Shown here piece by piece: positions 43,202-52,088 of a stretch of DNA of 64,000 bases. The stretch lies in the NCBI GenBank assembly GCA_002390675.1, contig DGPZ01000192.1, positions 13,765 through 77,764 of the forward strand, written 5' to 3'. Under the pieces are notes generated by a model. The model ran no database searches. It was not told where the DNA came from and worked only from the letters and a program-made list of their open reading frames with translations. Position numbers and translations under genes: made by a program. How positions within the stretch are numbered: the stretch's first letter is position 1; every line of letters begins with the position of its first letter. The DNA comes from Deltaproteobacteria bacterium UBA4427 (GTDB taxonomy: Bacteria; Myxococcota_A; UBA9160; UBA4427).

Positions 43202-43224
43202 GCATCGTTTCCTGCAAACGATGC
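43202..43224. promoter_or_regulatory. Perfect 9-bp palindrome in the gpmI/M48 intergenic region
   Basis: GCATCGTTT (43202-43210) and AAACGATGC (43216-43224) are exact inverted copies around a 5-base centre. The site is 31 bases upstream of the gpmI start on the minus strand, where an operator overlapping the promoter would lie, and 177 bases from the M48 start. It has no T-run, so an operator is more likely than a terminator. The regulator is unknown. Confidence 0.5.
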
Positions 43225-43400
43225 CGATCAATTCGGCGGCCAATACTTGCTATCTCGGGGGATGTATTCTTGCTTGGGTCGCCGAGCAGCCAGTCGCGGC
43301 CGAAGTGCAGGCTGGATGATAGACTCGACCCCCGTTCCGCCCAACGATCGTTCGGCATGGAATCGATGACCCGGGTCCCCGCTCGGCGGAGAGCGATACC

Positions 43401-45104
43401 TTGATTCGCACAATTTCGCCTCTCATCGCAATCGTTCTAATCGCTGGCGCTTGTGCCTCGCGACCCAGGGAGTCTCGCCCAGAGACCGCCACGGGCCCCG
43501 CTATCCCCACGGCCGCTCCCCCACAGGCTGCGGCGGCGCCTGCGCCGCCAGGGCAGGAGGCCACGCCGCCCAAAGATATCTCCGAAAACGCCGAGGCTAA
43601 GCCGGGCGACGAATCCGATGCGACAAAGAGCGAAGAACCTGGCGGAGCGGTGACGGGAGAGAACGCCCCGAGCGAGGAAGAAAAAGAGAAAGAAGAAGAG
43701 GACGAAAAGCAGAGACGAGTCGTTCTCGACACCGAGTACGACGACGCGCGGGTCGGCGAGGATCAGCGACCGCTGATCGAAGCCGAACTCGGGATCGTTA
43801 AAGACGAAGCCCTCAATCGATATGTGCGAAGCGTAGCCCTAAGACTGCTTCGTCACGCGCCTCCGCGCCCCTTCGACTATCAATTCCAGATCGTCGACCA
43901 GGACGTTCCAAACGCCTTCGCCTTACCCGGCGGACAGATTTACGTATCCCGCGGACTCCTCTCCCTAGCGACGAGCGAAGACGAACTGGCCGGTGTACTT
44001 GGCCACGAAATTACCCACGCGGCAGAGCGGCATGCCTCAGCACGAATCGAATACACTCGGCGGATGAACCCCTTCGCGATCGGGTTCCTCCGCGCAGCCA
44101 AAATTGCGGCCTACGGTCGAGACCAAGAGCGCGATGCCGATCGAGGCGGACAACTCCTCGCCGCGAAGGCGGGCTACGACCCTCGCGGAATCGCAAACTT
44201 CCTTCGCAAACTGGACGCGGCCGAGCGCTATGAAATCGGCTGGGCACGGCTTCCCTCATTTTTCGCAACGCACCCCACAAGCCCCGAGCGCTCAGCCATC
44301 GCCATCAATCGCGCGATCTCCCTCAAATGGACTCGAGCCGAAGGCGTTGCCGGAAATCGTCCGGCCGACTACTACGAAAAAATTGATGGTCTCATTATCG
44401 GCGACGATCCAGCTGGCGGACTCTTCGACGAAGAAAACCGTTTCGTACATCCGGAGCTTCAATTCTCAATTCGTTTTCCGCAGGGCTGGGAAACTATGAA
44501 TTCTCAACAAGCGGTTCGCGCCCTATCGCCGCGGCGCGATGCTCAGGCAGAACTAGCTGCTTTGCCACTAGGAGGGAACTCTCTCGAAGAGGTCGTGGAC
44601 ACCTTCCTCGACGACGAATTCGAGGGCATGAGATTTCGTGCCGATGAGCGGCGAAAGATCCGCATCGGTGATTTGCCTGCGGTCCGAGTCGAGGGGCGTG
44701 CGACGAGCGGCTTCGGGCGGCTCGACGTCAGTATCACGTTCGTCCTATATGACGACCTCGTTTTCCGGCTCACGGTTTTAACGCTCCCGGAAGCGGCCAA
44801 TCGATACCGGGGCCGAACTCGTTCCTTCGCACACAGCTTCCGTCCGCTAGAGAAAGATGCGGAATACTCGCTGAAGGTCACGCGTCTCCGGATCGCACTT
44901 GCGAAGGAGAATGAGACCCTCCAAGACCTCTCAAAGCGTACGCGCAACGAGCTCGAACTCGTCTACACCGGCGTGCTCAATGGTCTTTATGCGTCGACGC
45001 CGCTCGCGCGACGGGCTCCGATCAAGATAGGCATCGAAGAGCCCTACCGGCCGCAACCGAACGCGCCTAAGGAAACGGAGCCGGCCGGAGCAGATCCGCG
45101 CTGA
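43401..45104 (+). CDS. M48-family metalloprotease lipoprotein with C-terminal LysM-like tail
   Basis: The 567-residue protein has a signal sequence ending in IAGAC (Cys18, lipobox), a long Pro/Ala/Glu-rich linker (about 20-105), then the M48 protease: HEITH (His202, Glu203, His206) and the third ligand Glu243 in DQERDAD. Residues 330-500 hold a domain also found in bacterial BepA-like or LPXTG-free M48 proteins, and 495-555 (KVTRLRIALAKENETLQDLSKRT) looks like a LysM-type fold. Such proteins monitor outer-membrane protein assembly. The start is a TTG at 43401 with GGAGAG seven bases upstream. Confidence 0.88.
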   Translation: MIRTISPLIAIVLIAGACASRPRESRPETATGPAIPTAAPPQAAAAPAPPGQEATPPKDISENAEAKPGDESDATKSEEPGGAVTGENAPSEEEKEKEEEDEKQRRVVLDTEYDDARVGEDQRPLIEAELGIVKDEALNRYVRSVALRLLRHAPPRPFDYQFQIVDQDVPNAFALPGGQIYVSRGLLSLATSEDELAGVLGHEITHAAERHASARIEYTRRMNPFAIGFLRAAKIAAYGRDQERDADRGGQLLAAKAGYDPRGIANFLRKLDAAERYEIGWARLPSFFATHPTSPERSAIAINRAISLKWTRAEGVAGNRPADYYEKIDGLIIGDDPAGGLFDEENRFVHPELQFSIRFPQGWETMNSQQAVRALSPRRDAQAELAALPLGGNSLEEVVDTFLDDEFEGMRFRADERRKIRIGDLPAVRVEGRATSGFGRLDVSITFVLYDDLVFRLTVLTLPEAANRYRGRTRSFAHSFRPLEKDAEYSLKVTRLRIALAKENETLQDLSKRTRNELELVYTGVLNGLYASTPLARRAPIKIGIEEPYRPQPNAPKETEPAGADPR

Positions 45105-45105
45105 G

Positions 45106-45693
45106 CTAGTCCGACAACAAATAGGCGGTTTCGTTCAGGCTTTTCACGCTCCGGATGCCTTTGCGCGAAATCAGGAAACGGTGAGCACTGGCGTAGTCCG
45201 CTTCTAGGAAGGCCGCGTTGCCCAGACCTAACACACGTGCCGCGAAGACATTGATCACCGACCCATGGCAAAACACCGCGAGTCGCCCACCGCGCAGGCG
45301 TGTGGTCCAGTCATCTAGGGCTTCGTTCACTCGCTCTGCAATCGACGTAAGGCGGGGGGATTTGCGATAGGACGCCAGCCGCGCCTGATAGCCCGCCCGG
45401 TCGCCTTTGCGATCCGCCTCCAGCGGTACATAAGAGTCGGCATCCGCGTTCGCGTCACGAACGCGATTTTCGATCTCAACGTCTTTCCCAAGAAGTAGCG
45501 CGACCGCCGCGGCGGTCTCTTGGGCGCGCCTCGCCGGACTCGAAACCAAAACGTCGAGTCCTTCGCGCGCCAACCACCTCGCAAGCGCCTCGGATTGCGC
45601 TCGTCCACGCTCCGTCAAAGCAGGATCAGCGGGAGAACCGTCGGGTGTGTGTTCCTCGACAGGTTCCGCGTGTCTGATGAGAAGCAATTCCAT
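45106..45693 (-). CDS. Histidine phosphatase (phosphoglycerate mutase-like) family protein
   Basis: A 195-residue protein beginning MELLLIRHAEPV, where the RHA (normally RHG) carries the phosphorylated His. The second conserved set is LTERGRAQSEALARWL, VSSPARRAQETA and AVFCHGSVINVFAARVLGL (second His). The family includes broad phosphatases, GpmB-like and RNA ligase-related enzymes, so the substrate is uncertain. The stop abuts the M48 gene's stop with one base between. It converges with the M48 gene. Confidence 0.88.
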   Translation of the reverse strand: MELLLIRHAEPVEEHTPDGSPADPALTERGRAQSEALARWLAREGLDVLVSSPARRAQETAAAVALLLGKDVEIENRVRDANADADSYVPLEADRKGDRAGYQARLASYRKSPRLTSIAERVNEALDDWTTRLRGGRLAVFCHGSVINVFAARVLGLGNAAFLEADYASAHRFLISRKGIRSVKSLNETAYLLSD

Positions 45694-45908
45694 CTCCCCA
45701 ACCTAGCAGCCCACGTCCCCCACTTCGCGAGGCACCAAACCCGCTACCCTTCCTCTCGCTCCGTTGGATCTCGTAGGGAGCAACGCTGCGACGACTTACT
45801 CTTTGATTAAGAGAACAAGCCCGTCGTGAAAATTGCCAAATGAGGTGTCGTCTGAGCCCCGACAACACCCCAAAACATCCCAAGCAACCATGAGCAGGAG
45901 CGCCAGTG

Positions 45909-46376
45909 ATGCCGGAACGTCAGATCCAATCAGCCCGTCCGGTTCGGCGATTTCAGTCGGGGATCCGCCTTCTCGCAGCGATTCTATTTTTCAGCGTTCC
46001 GAGGGCAGATTTCGCTCACGCCCAAGAGGGAATCGCCGCACCCACAGCGCTGCCGAGCGCCGTCGCGCAATTCACCTCCGCCGTCGAAGATCGCGAACCG
46101 ATTGATCAGATCACTTTTTTCTCCACCGACGTCCGCAAGATTATTTTCTTTTCGGACCTTCGAGATCTCGCCGGCCATCAAGTCACCCATCGCTGGATCT
46201 TTGATGGAGAGACCGTTGCCGAAGTGGTATTCGACGTCGAAGGCCCGCGATGGCGCGTATGGTCGAGCAAGAATCTCATTGAGGACTGGATCGGAGATTG
46301 GACCGTGGAGATCGTGACGGACGAAGGCGAAGTCTTGGCCGCTGAAACGTTCACGTATTCCGCGCCGGGGGCCTGA
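45909..46376 (+). CDS. DUF2914 family exported protein
   Basis: The 155-residue protein has a signal peptide (residues 1-34 ending ADFAHA) and a DUF2914 domain: FTSAVEDREPIDQITFFSTDVRKIIFFSDLRDLAGHQVTHRWIFDG, then RWRVWSSKNLIEDWIGDWTVEIVTDEGEVLA. The domain is periplasmic in Deltaproteobacteria and related phyla; its function is unknown. AGGAG at 45896-45900 supports the ATG at 45909, which follows a GTG at 45906. The last 26 bases overlap the 3' end of the convergent tetR gene. Confidence 0.85.
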   Translation: MPERQIQSARPVRRFQSGIRLLAAILFFSVPRADFAHAQEGIAAPTALPSAVAQFTSAVEDREPIDQITFFSTDVRKIIFFSDLRDLAGHQVTHRWIFDGETVAEVVFDVEGPRWRVWSSKNLIEDWIGDWTVEIVTDEGEVLAAETFTYSAPGA

Positions 46377-47007
46377 CCCGTTCGTTTCTCTTCCGAGCGC
46401 CGTCGAGCATGAGATCGACCTGCGTCTGAATCGCCTTTCCAATGCGCCGAGTATCCTCTTCGAAGCCCGCCGCATCCGCGGCCTCGACTGCCTCCAGCGA
46501 CCCTACTAGGCCGCCCTCAATCGCATCGGACAGCATCGCGGCAAGTTCTGCCGCGGGTAGATCCGCGCGCAGATGATCGCGGGCCTGCTCGCCCTTCACT
46601 CCCGCGATCAATCCCGCCCTTGCCACCTCGCCCACCTGGTCTAGGGCCCCTGCTCGGCCGACTAGTCGCCAAGCTTCGAGTCGAAGGGCCGCCTCGGGCC
46701 CCGCTGATTCGGCGAGCGAGCGACAGGCCGCTCGAACCGCAGAGCGAAAGCTTCGTTCTCGTTCGACAGCATCTCGAATCGCCTCGGCCAGGATCGATTC
46801 GACTTCTCCCCTGACCCACGCCTCCGCCAAATCGCTCTTCGTCTGGAAATGCGTAAAGACCGTCGCGGGCGCGAGATCGCTCGCAGAGGCGATCTCGGCT
46901 AGGCGAGTTTTGCGAATACCGTGGTGACGAAACAATGCGATTGCATTCGCAAGAATCCGTTCACGGGTGCGTCGCTTCTTTTCTCCTACCCGTGAGGGCT
47001 CGCGCAT
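46351..47007 (-). CDS. TetR-family transcriptional regulator
   Basis: A 218-residue regulator. The HTH is TRERILANAIALFRHHGIRKTRLAEIASASDLAPATVFTHF, typical TetR; the ligand-binding part (70-200) is Ala/Glu-rich and helical. It is divergent from an acyl-CoA thioesterase gene and separated from it by an extremely AT-rich region, so autoregulation and control of the thioesterase are likely, perhaps in response to an acyl-CoA or fatty acid. The ATG at 47007 is clear. Confidence 0.92.
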   Translation of the reverse strand: MREPSRVGEKKRRTRERILANAIALFRHHGIRKTRLAEIASASDLAPATVFTHFQTKSDLAEAWVRGEVESILAEAIRDAVERERSFRSAVRAACRSLAESAGPEAALRLEAWRLVGRAGALDQVGEVARAGLIAGVKGEQARDHLRADLPAAELAAMLSDAIEGGLVGSLEAVEAADAAGFEEDTRRIGKAIQTQVDLMLDGARKRNERVRPPARNT

Positions 47008-47026
47008 TTTGGAATCTCCAAATAGT

Positions 47027-47118
47027 CGATCTTTAATTATGTTTTATCTATTTCTGAGTAAAACTTTTTTTAAGAAATACTACATTATTTATAGTTTTAC
47101 TAATTAAAATTAATAATC
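47027..47118. promoter_or_regulatory. AT-rich divergent promoter/operator island
   Basis: Only 13 of the 80 bases at 47041-47120 are G or C, in a GC-rich setting. It holds an inverted repeat AGTAAAACT/AGTTTTACT (47057-47065 and 47093-47101) and a nested palindrome TAATTAAAATTA (47101-47112). These lie between tetR and the thioesterase gene and are candidates for the promoter elements and TetR operator. Which element does what cannot be decided by eye. Confidence 0.6.
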
Positions 47119-47246
47119 ACTTCTCCAGTGATGGCTCACGACGCCTGGAGTCTCTCCTGCCAGCCACCATAGGCCTCTCCACCTCTCTGCTAGTGTGCGA
47201 CTCCCAACCGCTCCGCTCGCGCCCGTGCTCAAAGGATCCCGAAAAG

Positions 47247-48146
47247 ATGAGCTCCACAGAGACGCCAGATGCCCCCAACCCGATCGAAGACCTCTGCAAA
47301 CGGCTAGAAATTGAAGCCTTGGACCGGGACCTCTTTCTTGCAGATCCAGGCAGTGGCGAAGGCAGGCTTTTCGGGGGGCTCGTGGCCGCTCAATCCGTCA
47401 TGGCCGCGATGGCCACAGTGAACGCCGATGAGCGCGGCGAGGCACCCGCTTCGAGCCTGCTGCATTCCCTACACGCCTATTTCTTACGGCCTGGCCGCTA
47501 CGACGTCCCAATCCGCTTCGTCGTCGACCGGATTCGCGATGGACGCTCCTTCACGACTCGCCGCGTTGTCGCGCATCAGGCAGGCGAGGCGATCTTCAAC
47601 ATGGCAGCGAGCTTCTGTCGTCCCGAAGACGGCATGAGCCACCAGCGCGCCATGCCAGAAGTCGAGTCTCCAGAGGGCAAACCCGAATGGCTGACCCTGC
47701 GGCATCGAAGCCTTGGCCTCCCCGAGCCACAGGAATTCGACAACCCGATCGAGGTTCGCGTGCTCGATGCGACGGAGTTCGAAGATGACAGCCCCCGAGA
47801 CCCGGTTCGATCGGTCTGGATCAGGACCCGAGGAAAGCTGCCGGATGACCCCGATCTCCATACGGCGACCCTCGTCTACGCGTCCGACCGCACACTCCTA
47901 GGAACAGCAATCAAAGGTGCCCAGGGAATGCCCGGCAAGGACTTCATGGGCGCCAGCCTGGATCATTCGGTTTGGCTGCACCACCCGATCTGCTTCGACG
48001 ACTGGCTGCTCTATTCGTCTGTGAGCCCGATTGCGCATAACGCACGCGGCCTGATCTTTGGGTCGCTCTACACAGCGGACGGCGTGCAGCTTGCCTCCGT
48101 CGCACAAGAAGCGCTGATCCGAAATCGTCGCAAGAAAAACGCCTAA
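47247..48146 (+). CDS. Acyl-CoA thioesterase II (TesB-like)
   Basis: A 299-residue double hotdog protein of the TesB branch. Its second half carries GASLDHSVWLHHPICFDDWLLYSSVSPIAHNARGLIFG and ASVAQEALIRNR, which provide the Asp and Gln of the known triad; the Thr position of the E. coli enzyme is Pro here (VSPIA). The first half has GRLFGGLVAAQSVMAA and LHAYFLRPG. It cleaves acyl-CoA to free acid plus CoA. The ATG at 47247 was preferred over the longer frame from 47193; AAAGGA lies upstream. Divergent from tetR. Confidence 0.9.
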   Translation: MSSTETPDAPNPIEDLCKRLEIEALDRDLFLADPGSGEGRLFGGLVAAQSVMAAMATVNADERGEAPASSLLHSLHAYFLRPGRYDVPIRFVVDRIRDGRSFTTRRVVAHQAGEAIFNMAASFCRPEDGMSHQRAMPEVESPEGKPEWLTLRHRSLGLPEPQEFDNPIEVRVLDATEFEDDSPRDPVRSVWIRTRGKLPDDPDLHTATLVYASDRTLLGTAIKGAQGMPGKDFMGASLDHSVWLHHPICFDDWLLYSSVSPIAHNARGLIFGSLYTADGVQLASVAQEALIRNRRKKNA

Positions 48147-48239
48147 CACGGAAATCATCGGAGCAGAGCCCGCGTGCGGTCCACAAGCCAAACGCGCGAG
48201 CCCGATCCGATCGCAACCCACTCGCCCGAAGGCATAGCC

Positions 48240-50957
48240 TTAGTCCTTCTTGTGCTTCTCGGGCTTCGGCGCGAAAACGATATTCACCACTTCAAAGGTG
48301 CCCGCTTCGAGACTGTCCTTCGTCTCAAACTCGTGAGCGGCGACGCGAGCCGCGCCGAGAACATCCTTGGAAATACCCCCTAGAATGCGCAGCGTTTCGA
48401 CGCTTGCTGCCAAACGAAGCTGCTCAACGTCACGCCCCATCGAAACTTCCGCATCCGCCTTGGCTCTGTTGATTGCCGCCAAAGCCGCAACCGCCGTATC
48501 AAAACTCGCAGCATCCGCCGGAGCCGCAATTTCTGCGAAATCTGACCCGCTCGGCCAGGAGGTCGCATGGATGCTGCGCGCGATCGCATCCCCCTCTGGC
48601 GCGAACTCATCAGCATAGGCCCAGCTCCAGACCTCTTCCGTAATGTACGGCAAGACCGGCGCAAAGAGCCTAAGCAAGACTGATAAGCCTAGACGCAGCG
48701 AAGCAACCGCCGAGCCACTCGCTGCCGCTTCGTCGCCTGTCGCTCCGTCTTCGAAGGCGCGCGCACGTACCTTCGCAAGCTCTAGATACGTATCCGTGAA
48801 ATGCGTCCAGAAGAAAGACTCTGTGTCCTGAAGCGCATGAGCATATTGATAGGCGTCATAGTTCTTTGTCGAGTCCTCGACCAGCGTCTTCAGTTTCGCA
48901 ACGAAAGCCAGATCAAGTTCCTGCGTGATCGGTTGGACCTGCCCTTGCTGCGCGAGCACAAACTTCGACGCGTTGAAGAGCTTCGTCACGAGACGCTTTC
49001 CGATTTTAAAGATATTCTCATCGAAGGCCGTGTCGGAACCCAGCCGCGCACTCGCCGCCCAGTACCGCGCCGCGTCCGCCGTGTACTTCTCGATCAGAGG
49101 CAGAGGCGTCGTTACGTTGCCCTTGCTCTTCGACATCTTCTTTCGATCCGGATCGAGAATCCACCCCGAGATCAAGGCGTTATGCCATGGCACCTTATCT
49201 TCATGCAGCATCGCCTTAGCGATCGTGTAGAACGCCCAGGTCCGAATGATGTCGTGAGCCTGCGGGCGCATATCCGCCGGGAAGAGATTCGCATGACGAT
49301 CATCATTCTCTCCCCAATGTGAACTGATCTGCGGCGTCATCGAACTCGTAAACCAGGTATCAAAGATGTCGGAATCGCCCGTAAAGCCGCCTGGCTGGCC
49401 ACGCTGCACTTCTTCGTAGCCGTCCGGCACATCCGTCGTCGGATCGACGGGCATATCTTCGGCCTTGGCTACGAGAGGCTTGTCGTAGTCAGGCTCGCCG
49501 TCTGCGGTCAGCGGGTACCAAACTGGAATAGGCACGCCGAAATAGCGCTGCCTCGACAGACACCAGTCGAGGGAAAGGTTTTCGGTCCAGTCGCGGTAGC
49601 GCGCGAACATATAAGGCGGATGCCACGTAATCTGTTCGCCCTTTGCGATCATTTCTGCTTTTTTGTCGAGCAAGCGGCAGAACCATTGGCGGGTCGGCAG
49701 CAACTCTAGCGGTCGGTCACCCTTTTCGAAGAACTTCACCGCGTGAGAGATCTGCTCGGGCTCTTCTTGAAGCGGCGGCCCGTTCCCCGTCGCGCTGTGC
49801 TCGGCTTCACCTAGCATCTCTACGATGCGCTTTTGCGCTTGCTTAATGTTTTTACCTTCGATCTCGGCATAGGCCGCATTCGCCTTCGCAACATCAAGGC
49901 TCTCAAAGGGCGCTTCCGCAAAATCGACGGGAATGAATCGACCCTGAAGGCCAATAATTTGGCGTAGAGCAAGCCCCTCTTCGCGCCACCACTGCACATC
50001 CGTCTGGTCACCAAAAGTGCAGACCATCAAGATGCCTGTGCCCTTTTCCGGGTCGGCCATCTCGCTCGGGAAAATCGGGACGGGAGCATTAAATAGTGGC
50101 GTAATCGCACGCTTCCCGAAGAGCGACTTAAACCGCTCGTCTTCGGGATGAGCAGTCACTCCAACACAACCGGCCAGAAGTTCGGGGCGGGTTGTCGCAA
50201 TCACAAAGCTCGTATCTTCGCCCTCGACAGCGAACTCGATCTTGTGAAACGCGCCCGGTACCTCGCGGTCTTCGACTTCCGCCTGCGCGACGGCGCATTG
50301 AAAGTCAACGTCCCACATGGTGGGCGCATCCGAGGTGTAGACATGGTCCTTGTCAAAAAGATCGCGGAACGATCGCTGCGCCGTGCGGCGACAATGCTCA
50401 TCGATCGTCTGGTACTCCTGACGCCAGTCGACGGCGAGCCCCATTCGGTGCCAGAGGACGGAAAATTCGCTTTCGTCTTCTTTGATAAGGTCGTAACAGG
50501 CTTCGATGAAGTTAGGCCGGGAGACAAGCGTCGCCGGCTTCTTGCGCACCTTCGACGAGGCCTGTTCGAAGGTCATCCCCTCCTGATAGGGCGTGTTAGG
50601 GTCGCAACGGATGTGGAAATAGTTCTGAACTCGTCGCTCAGTGGGCAGACCATTATCGTCCCAGCCCATGGGATAGAAGATGTTCATCCCCGTCATGCGC
50701 TTGTAACGAACGACTACATCGGCCTGGGTATACGAAAAGACGTGACCGATATGCAGCGATCCCGACGCGGTCGGCGGCGGCGTATCCACCACGAAAGTCT
50801 CGTTCCGCGTACGGTCGGCGTCATAGTGATAGACGCCGCTCTCTTGCCAAGTGCGGTCCCAGCGTTGTTCTACGTCGACGGCCTCGAAGTGCTTGGAAAG
50901 GCTCTTCGGATCAATCGATCGCACCGGTCGTTCACCCGGCGATGGGGACTTACTCAT
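48240..50957 (-). CDS. valS: Valyl-tRNA synthetase
   Basis: A 905-residue class I synthetase. HIGH is residues 69-72 in GSLHIGHVFS; KMSKS is in DRKKMSKSKGN. The editing domain contains FVIATTRPELLAGCVGVTAHPEDERF, and WDVDFQCAVAQAEVEDREV and WGENDDRHANLFPADMRPQ are synthetase-typical. It has 10-residue extra N-terminal sequence (MSKSPSPGER). It attaches valine to its tRNA. A long antisense frame across the gene is not real. The leader upstream (50958-51180) has no T-box or attenuator visible. Confidence 0.97.
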   Translation of the reverse strand: MSKSPSPGERPVRSIDPKSLSKHFEAVDVEQRWDRTWQESGVYHYDADRTRNETFVVDTPPPTASGSLHIGHVFSYTQADVVVRYKRMTGMNIFYPMGWDDNGLPTERRVQNYFHIRCDPNTPYQEGMTFEQASSKVRKKPATLVSRPNFIEACYDLIKEDESEFSVLWHRMGLAVDWRQEYQTIDEHCRRTAQRSFRDLFDKDHVYTSDAPTMWDVDFQCAVAQAEVEDREVPGAFHKIEFAVEGEDTSFVIATTRPELLAGCVGVTAHPEDERFKSLFGKRAITPLFNAPVPIFPSEMADPEKGTGILMVCTFGDQTDVQWWREEGLALRQIIGLQGRFIPVDFAEAPFESLDVAKANAAYAEIEGKNIKQAQKRIVEMLGEAEHSATGNGPPLQEEPEQISHAVKFFEKGDRPLELLPTRQWFCRLLDKKAEMIAKGEQITWHPPYMFARYRDWTENLSLDWCLSRQRYFGVPIPVWYPLTADGEPDYDKPLVAKAEDMPVDPTTDVPDGYEEVQRGQPGGFTGDSDIFDTWFTSSMTPQISSHWGENDDRHANLFPADMRPQAHDIIRTWAFYTIAKAMLHEDKVPWHNALISGWILDPDRKKMSKSKGNVTTPLPLIEKYTADAARYWAASARLGSDTAFDENIFKIGKRLVTKLFNASKFVLAQQGQVQPITQELDLAFVAKLKTLVEDSTKNYDAYQYAHALQDTESFFWTHFTDTYLELAKVRARAFEDGATGDEAAASGSAVASLRLGLSVLLRLFAPVLPYITEEVWSWAYADEFAPEGDAIARSIHATSWPSGSDFAEIAAPADAASFDTAVAALAAINRAKADAEVSMGRDVEQLRLAASVETLRILGGISKDVLGAARVAAHEFETKDSLEAGTFEVVNIVFAPKPEKHKKD

Positions 50958-51180
50958 CTTAACTCTCGTTGCGCTCGCAAACCCAGAGAGGGGCGGAGCG
51001 TGGCTCGGCGTGGTCTTCGGCTCATTCGCTCGCCGAATCCACCTTCGCGCAAGGTATTGCGCGCGGAAATTCGGCCGAAGAGGCGCGAGGATAGTCCAGC
51101 TAGCCCCCCCGTTGCTCGTCGGGAGTTCGCTCTAAGCCGCGCAAAGCGTGAATCCGGAATCGCTTTCTGATCCCTCGCGA
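50958..51180. other. valS leader region
   Basis: About 220 bases upstream of the valS start. It is highly GC-rich with an unremarkable sequence; no promoter, hairpin or attenuator could be identified with confidence. Confidence 0.35.
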
Positions 51181-51345
51181 TCAGCAGCCCGCACCCTGGT
51201 CGCCACTTCGATCGACCGACAGGACGCGTAGGTTCTCCGGAAGGCTCCGAAATAAGAAAGCGGCCGAGCCCGCAGTATCCTCGAATTCGTCGGCACCCAC
51301 GGGCGCCTCTGCCAAGCCCGCCGCCGGCGCCTCAGTAAGGATCAA
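51181..51345 (-). CDS. Possible 54-residue protein or frameshifted tail
   Basis: The minus strand holds a 54-codon frame from TTG at 51345 to TGA at 51181, with strongly coding-like codon use, ending ENLRVLSVDRSGDQGAGC. It overlaps the frame at 51332-51709 by 14 bases but in a different register, and an in-frame TAG lies two codons before the TTG. No ribosome binding site is visible. It may be the true C-terminus of the upstream gene after a frameshift, a small overlapping gene, or chance. Confidence 0.3.
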   Translation of the reverse strand: MILTEAPAAGLAEAPVGADEFEDTAGSAAFLFRSLPENLRVLSVDRSGDQGAGC

Positions 51346-51709
51346 GAACTAGGACCGGGACACTGTGGCCTGCGCGACGGCTTAGTAGCTCGAGGAATTC
51401 GCGATTCTGCCGCGTGACATCGACCTCCCAACTGCGACGCACGTCGTTGAACGAGGCATGGCAACCGTCCCGCATCTCAGAATTCCACACGGCGACCGCG
51501 AAAAACTGATCCGGATTACGGCCACGATGGGCCTCCCCCGACTTGCGGGTCGGGGGTGTCGCGGTCTCTTGGATCAAACTAGCCGGCCTGGCAGGCCACG
51601 GTTGCGTGGCTGAGCCCTCCGGCACCCTCAGGCGAGCCAGGGTGCCCCCGAGGGGGCCTCCGGAATTCTCATCGAAATCCACGGAGATTGGCCTAGCGTG
51701 CCTTGCCAC
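51332..51709 (-). CDS. Hypothetical protein divergent from rpsN
   Basis: A 125-residue frame starting at an ATG 62 bases upstream of rpsN on the other strand. The C-terminal half (FFAVAVWNSEMRDGCHASFNDV, then VTRQNREFLELLSRRAGHSVPVLVLDPY) has coding character; the N-terminal half is Pro-rich and less convincing. No family is recognised. Its end runs into a second frame in another register (51181-51345). Confidence 0.35.
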   Translation of the reverse strand: MARHARPISVDFDENSGGPLGGTLARLRVPEGSATQPWPARPASLIQETATPPTRKSGEAHRGRNPDQFFAVAVWNSEMRDGCHASFNDVRRSWEVDVTRQNREFLELLSRRAGHSVPVLVLDPY

Positions 51710-51771
51710 GAAGGGCGGCTGGCCGTACTCTCCCGGCCCTTATAAGTCCCTCCCAGGAGCACCGCTATTCC

Positions 51772-52077
51772 ATGGCGAAGAAGTCCCAAATCAATCGAGA
51801 CAACAAGCGCCTCGCGCTGATCGCAAAGCACGCTGAGAAGCGAGCCGAGCTCCGCAAGATTCTCAAGGATTCCAATGCGACCATCGAAGAGAAGATGGAA
51901 GCGCAGAACGGTTTCTCGAAGCTACCCCGAAACTCCTGCTCGACGCGCAAGAATAATCGCTGCGCCGTCTCAGGACGTTCGAAGGCCTACTACAACAAGT
52001 TCGGTATTTCCCGCATCGCCTTGCGAGAGCTCGCCCTCCGTGGTCAGCTCCCCGGTGTGCGTAAGTCGAGCTGGTAA
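51772..52077 (+). CDS. rpsN: 30S ribosomal protein S14, zinc-independent type
   Basis: A 101-residue S14. The C-terminal body NNRCAVSGRSKAYYNKFGISRIALRELALRGQLPGVRKSSW is diagnostic. It lacks the CxxC...CxxC zinc ribbon of the short zinc-type S14 and has the longer form with NSCSTRKNNRC, so it is a zinc-independent (C-) version. It binds 16S rRNA in the head of the small subunit. The gene lies 11 bases before rpmE2, and the pair is followed by a strong terminator. AGGAG sits 12 bases before the ATG, a longer gap than usual. Confidence 0.95.
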   Translation: MAKKSQINRDNKRLALIAKHAEKRAELRKILKDSNATIEEKMEAQNGFSKLPRNSCSTRKNNRCAVSGRSKAYYNKFGISRIALRELALRGQLPGVRKSSW

Positions 52078-52088
52078 GAGACTCAATT

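Noticed and set aside
50148..51170. 340-codon plus-strand open frame opposite valS
   Set aside because: It lies entirely on the strand opposite valS and its upstream region and its sequence has no domain; valS on the minus strand has the HIGH and KMSKS motifs.
51710..51771. Possible Zur box before rpsN
   Set aside because: No match to known Zur palindromes could be found; only a TATAAG is present.
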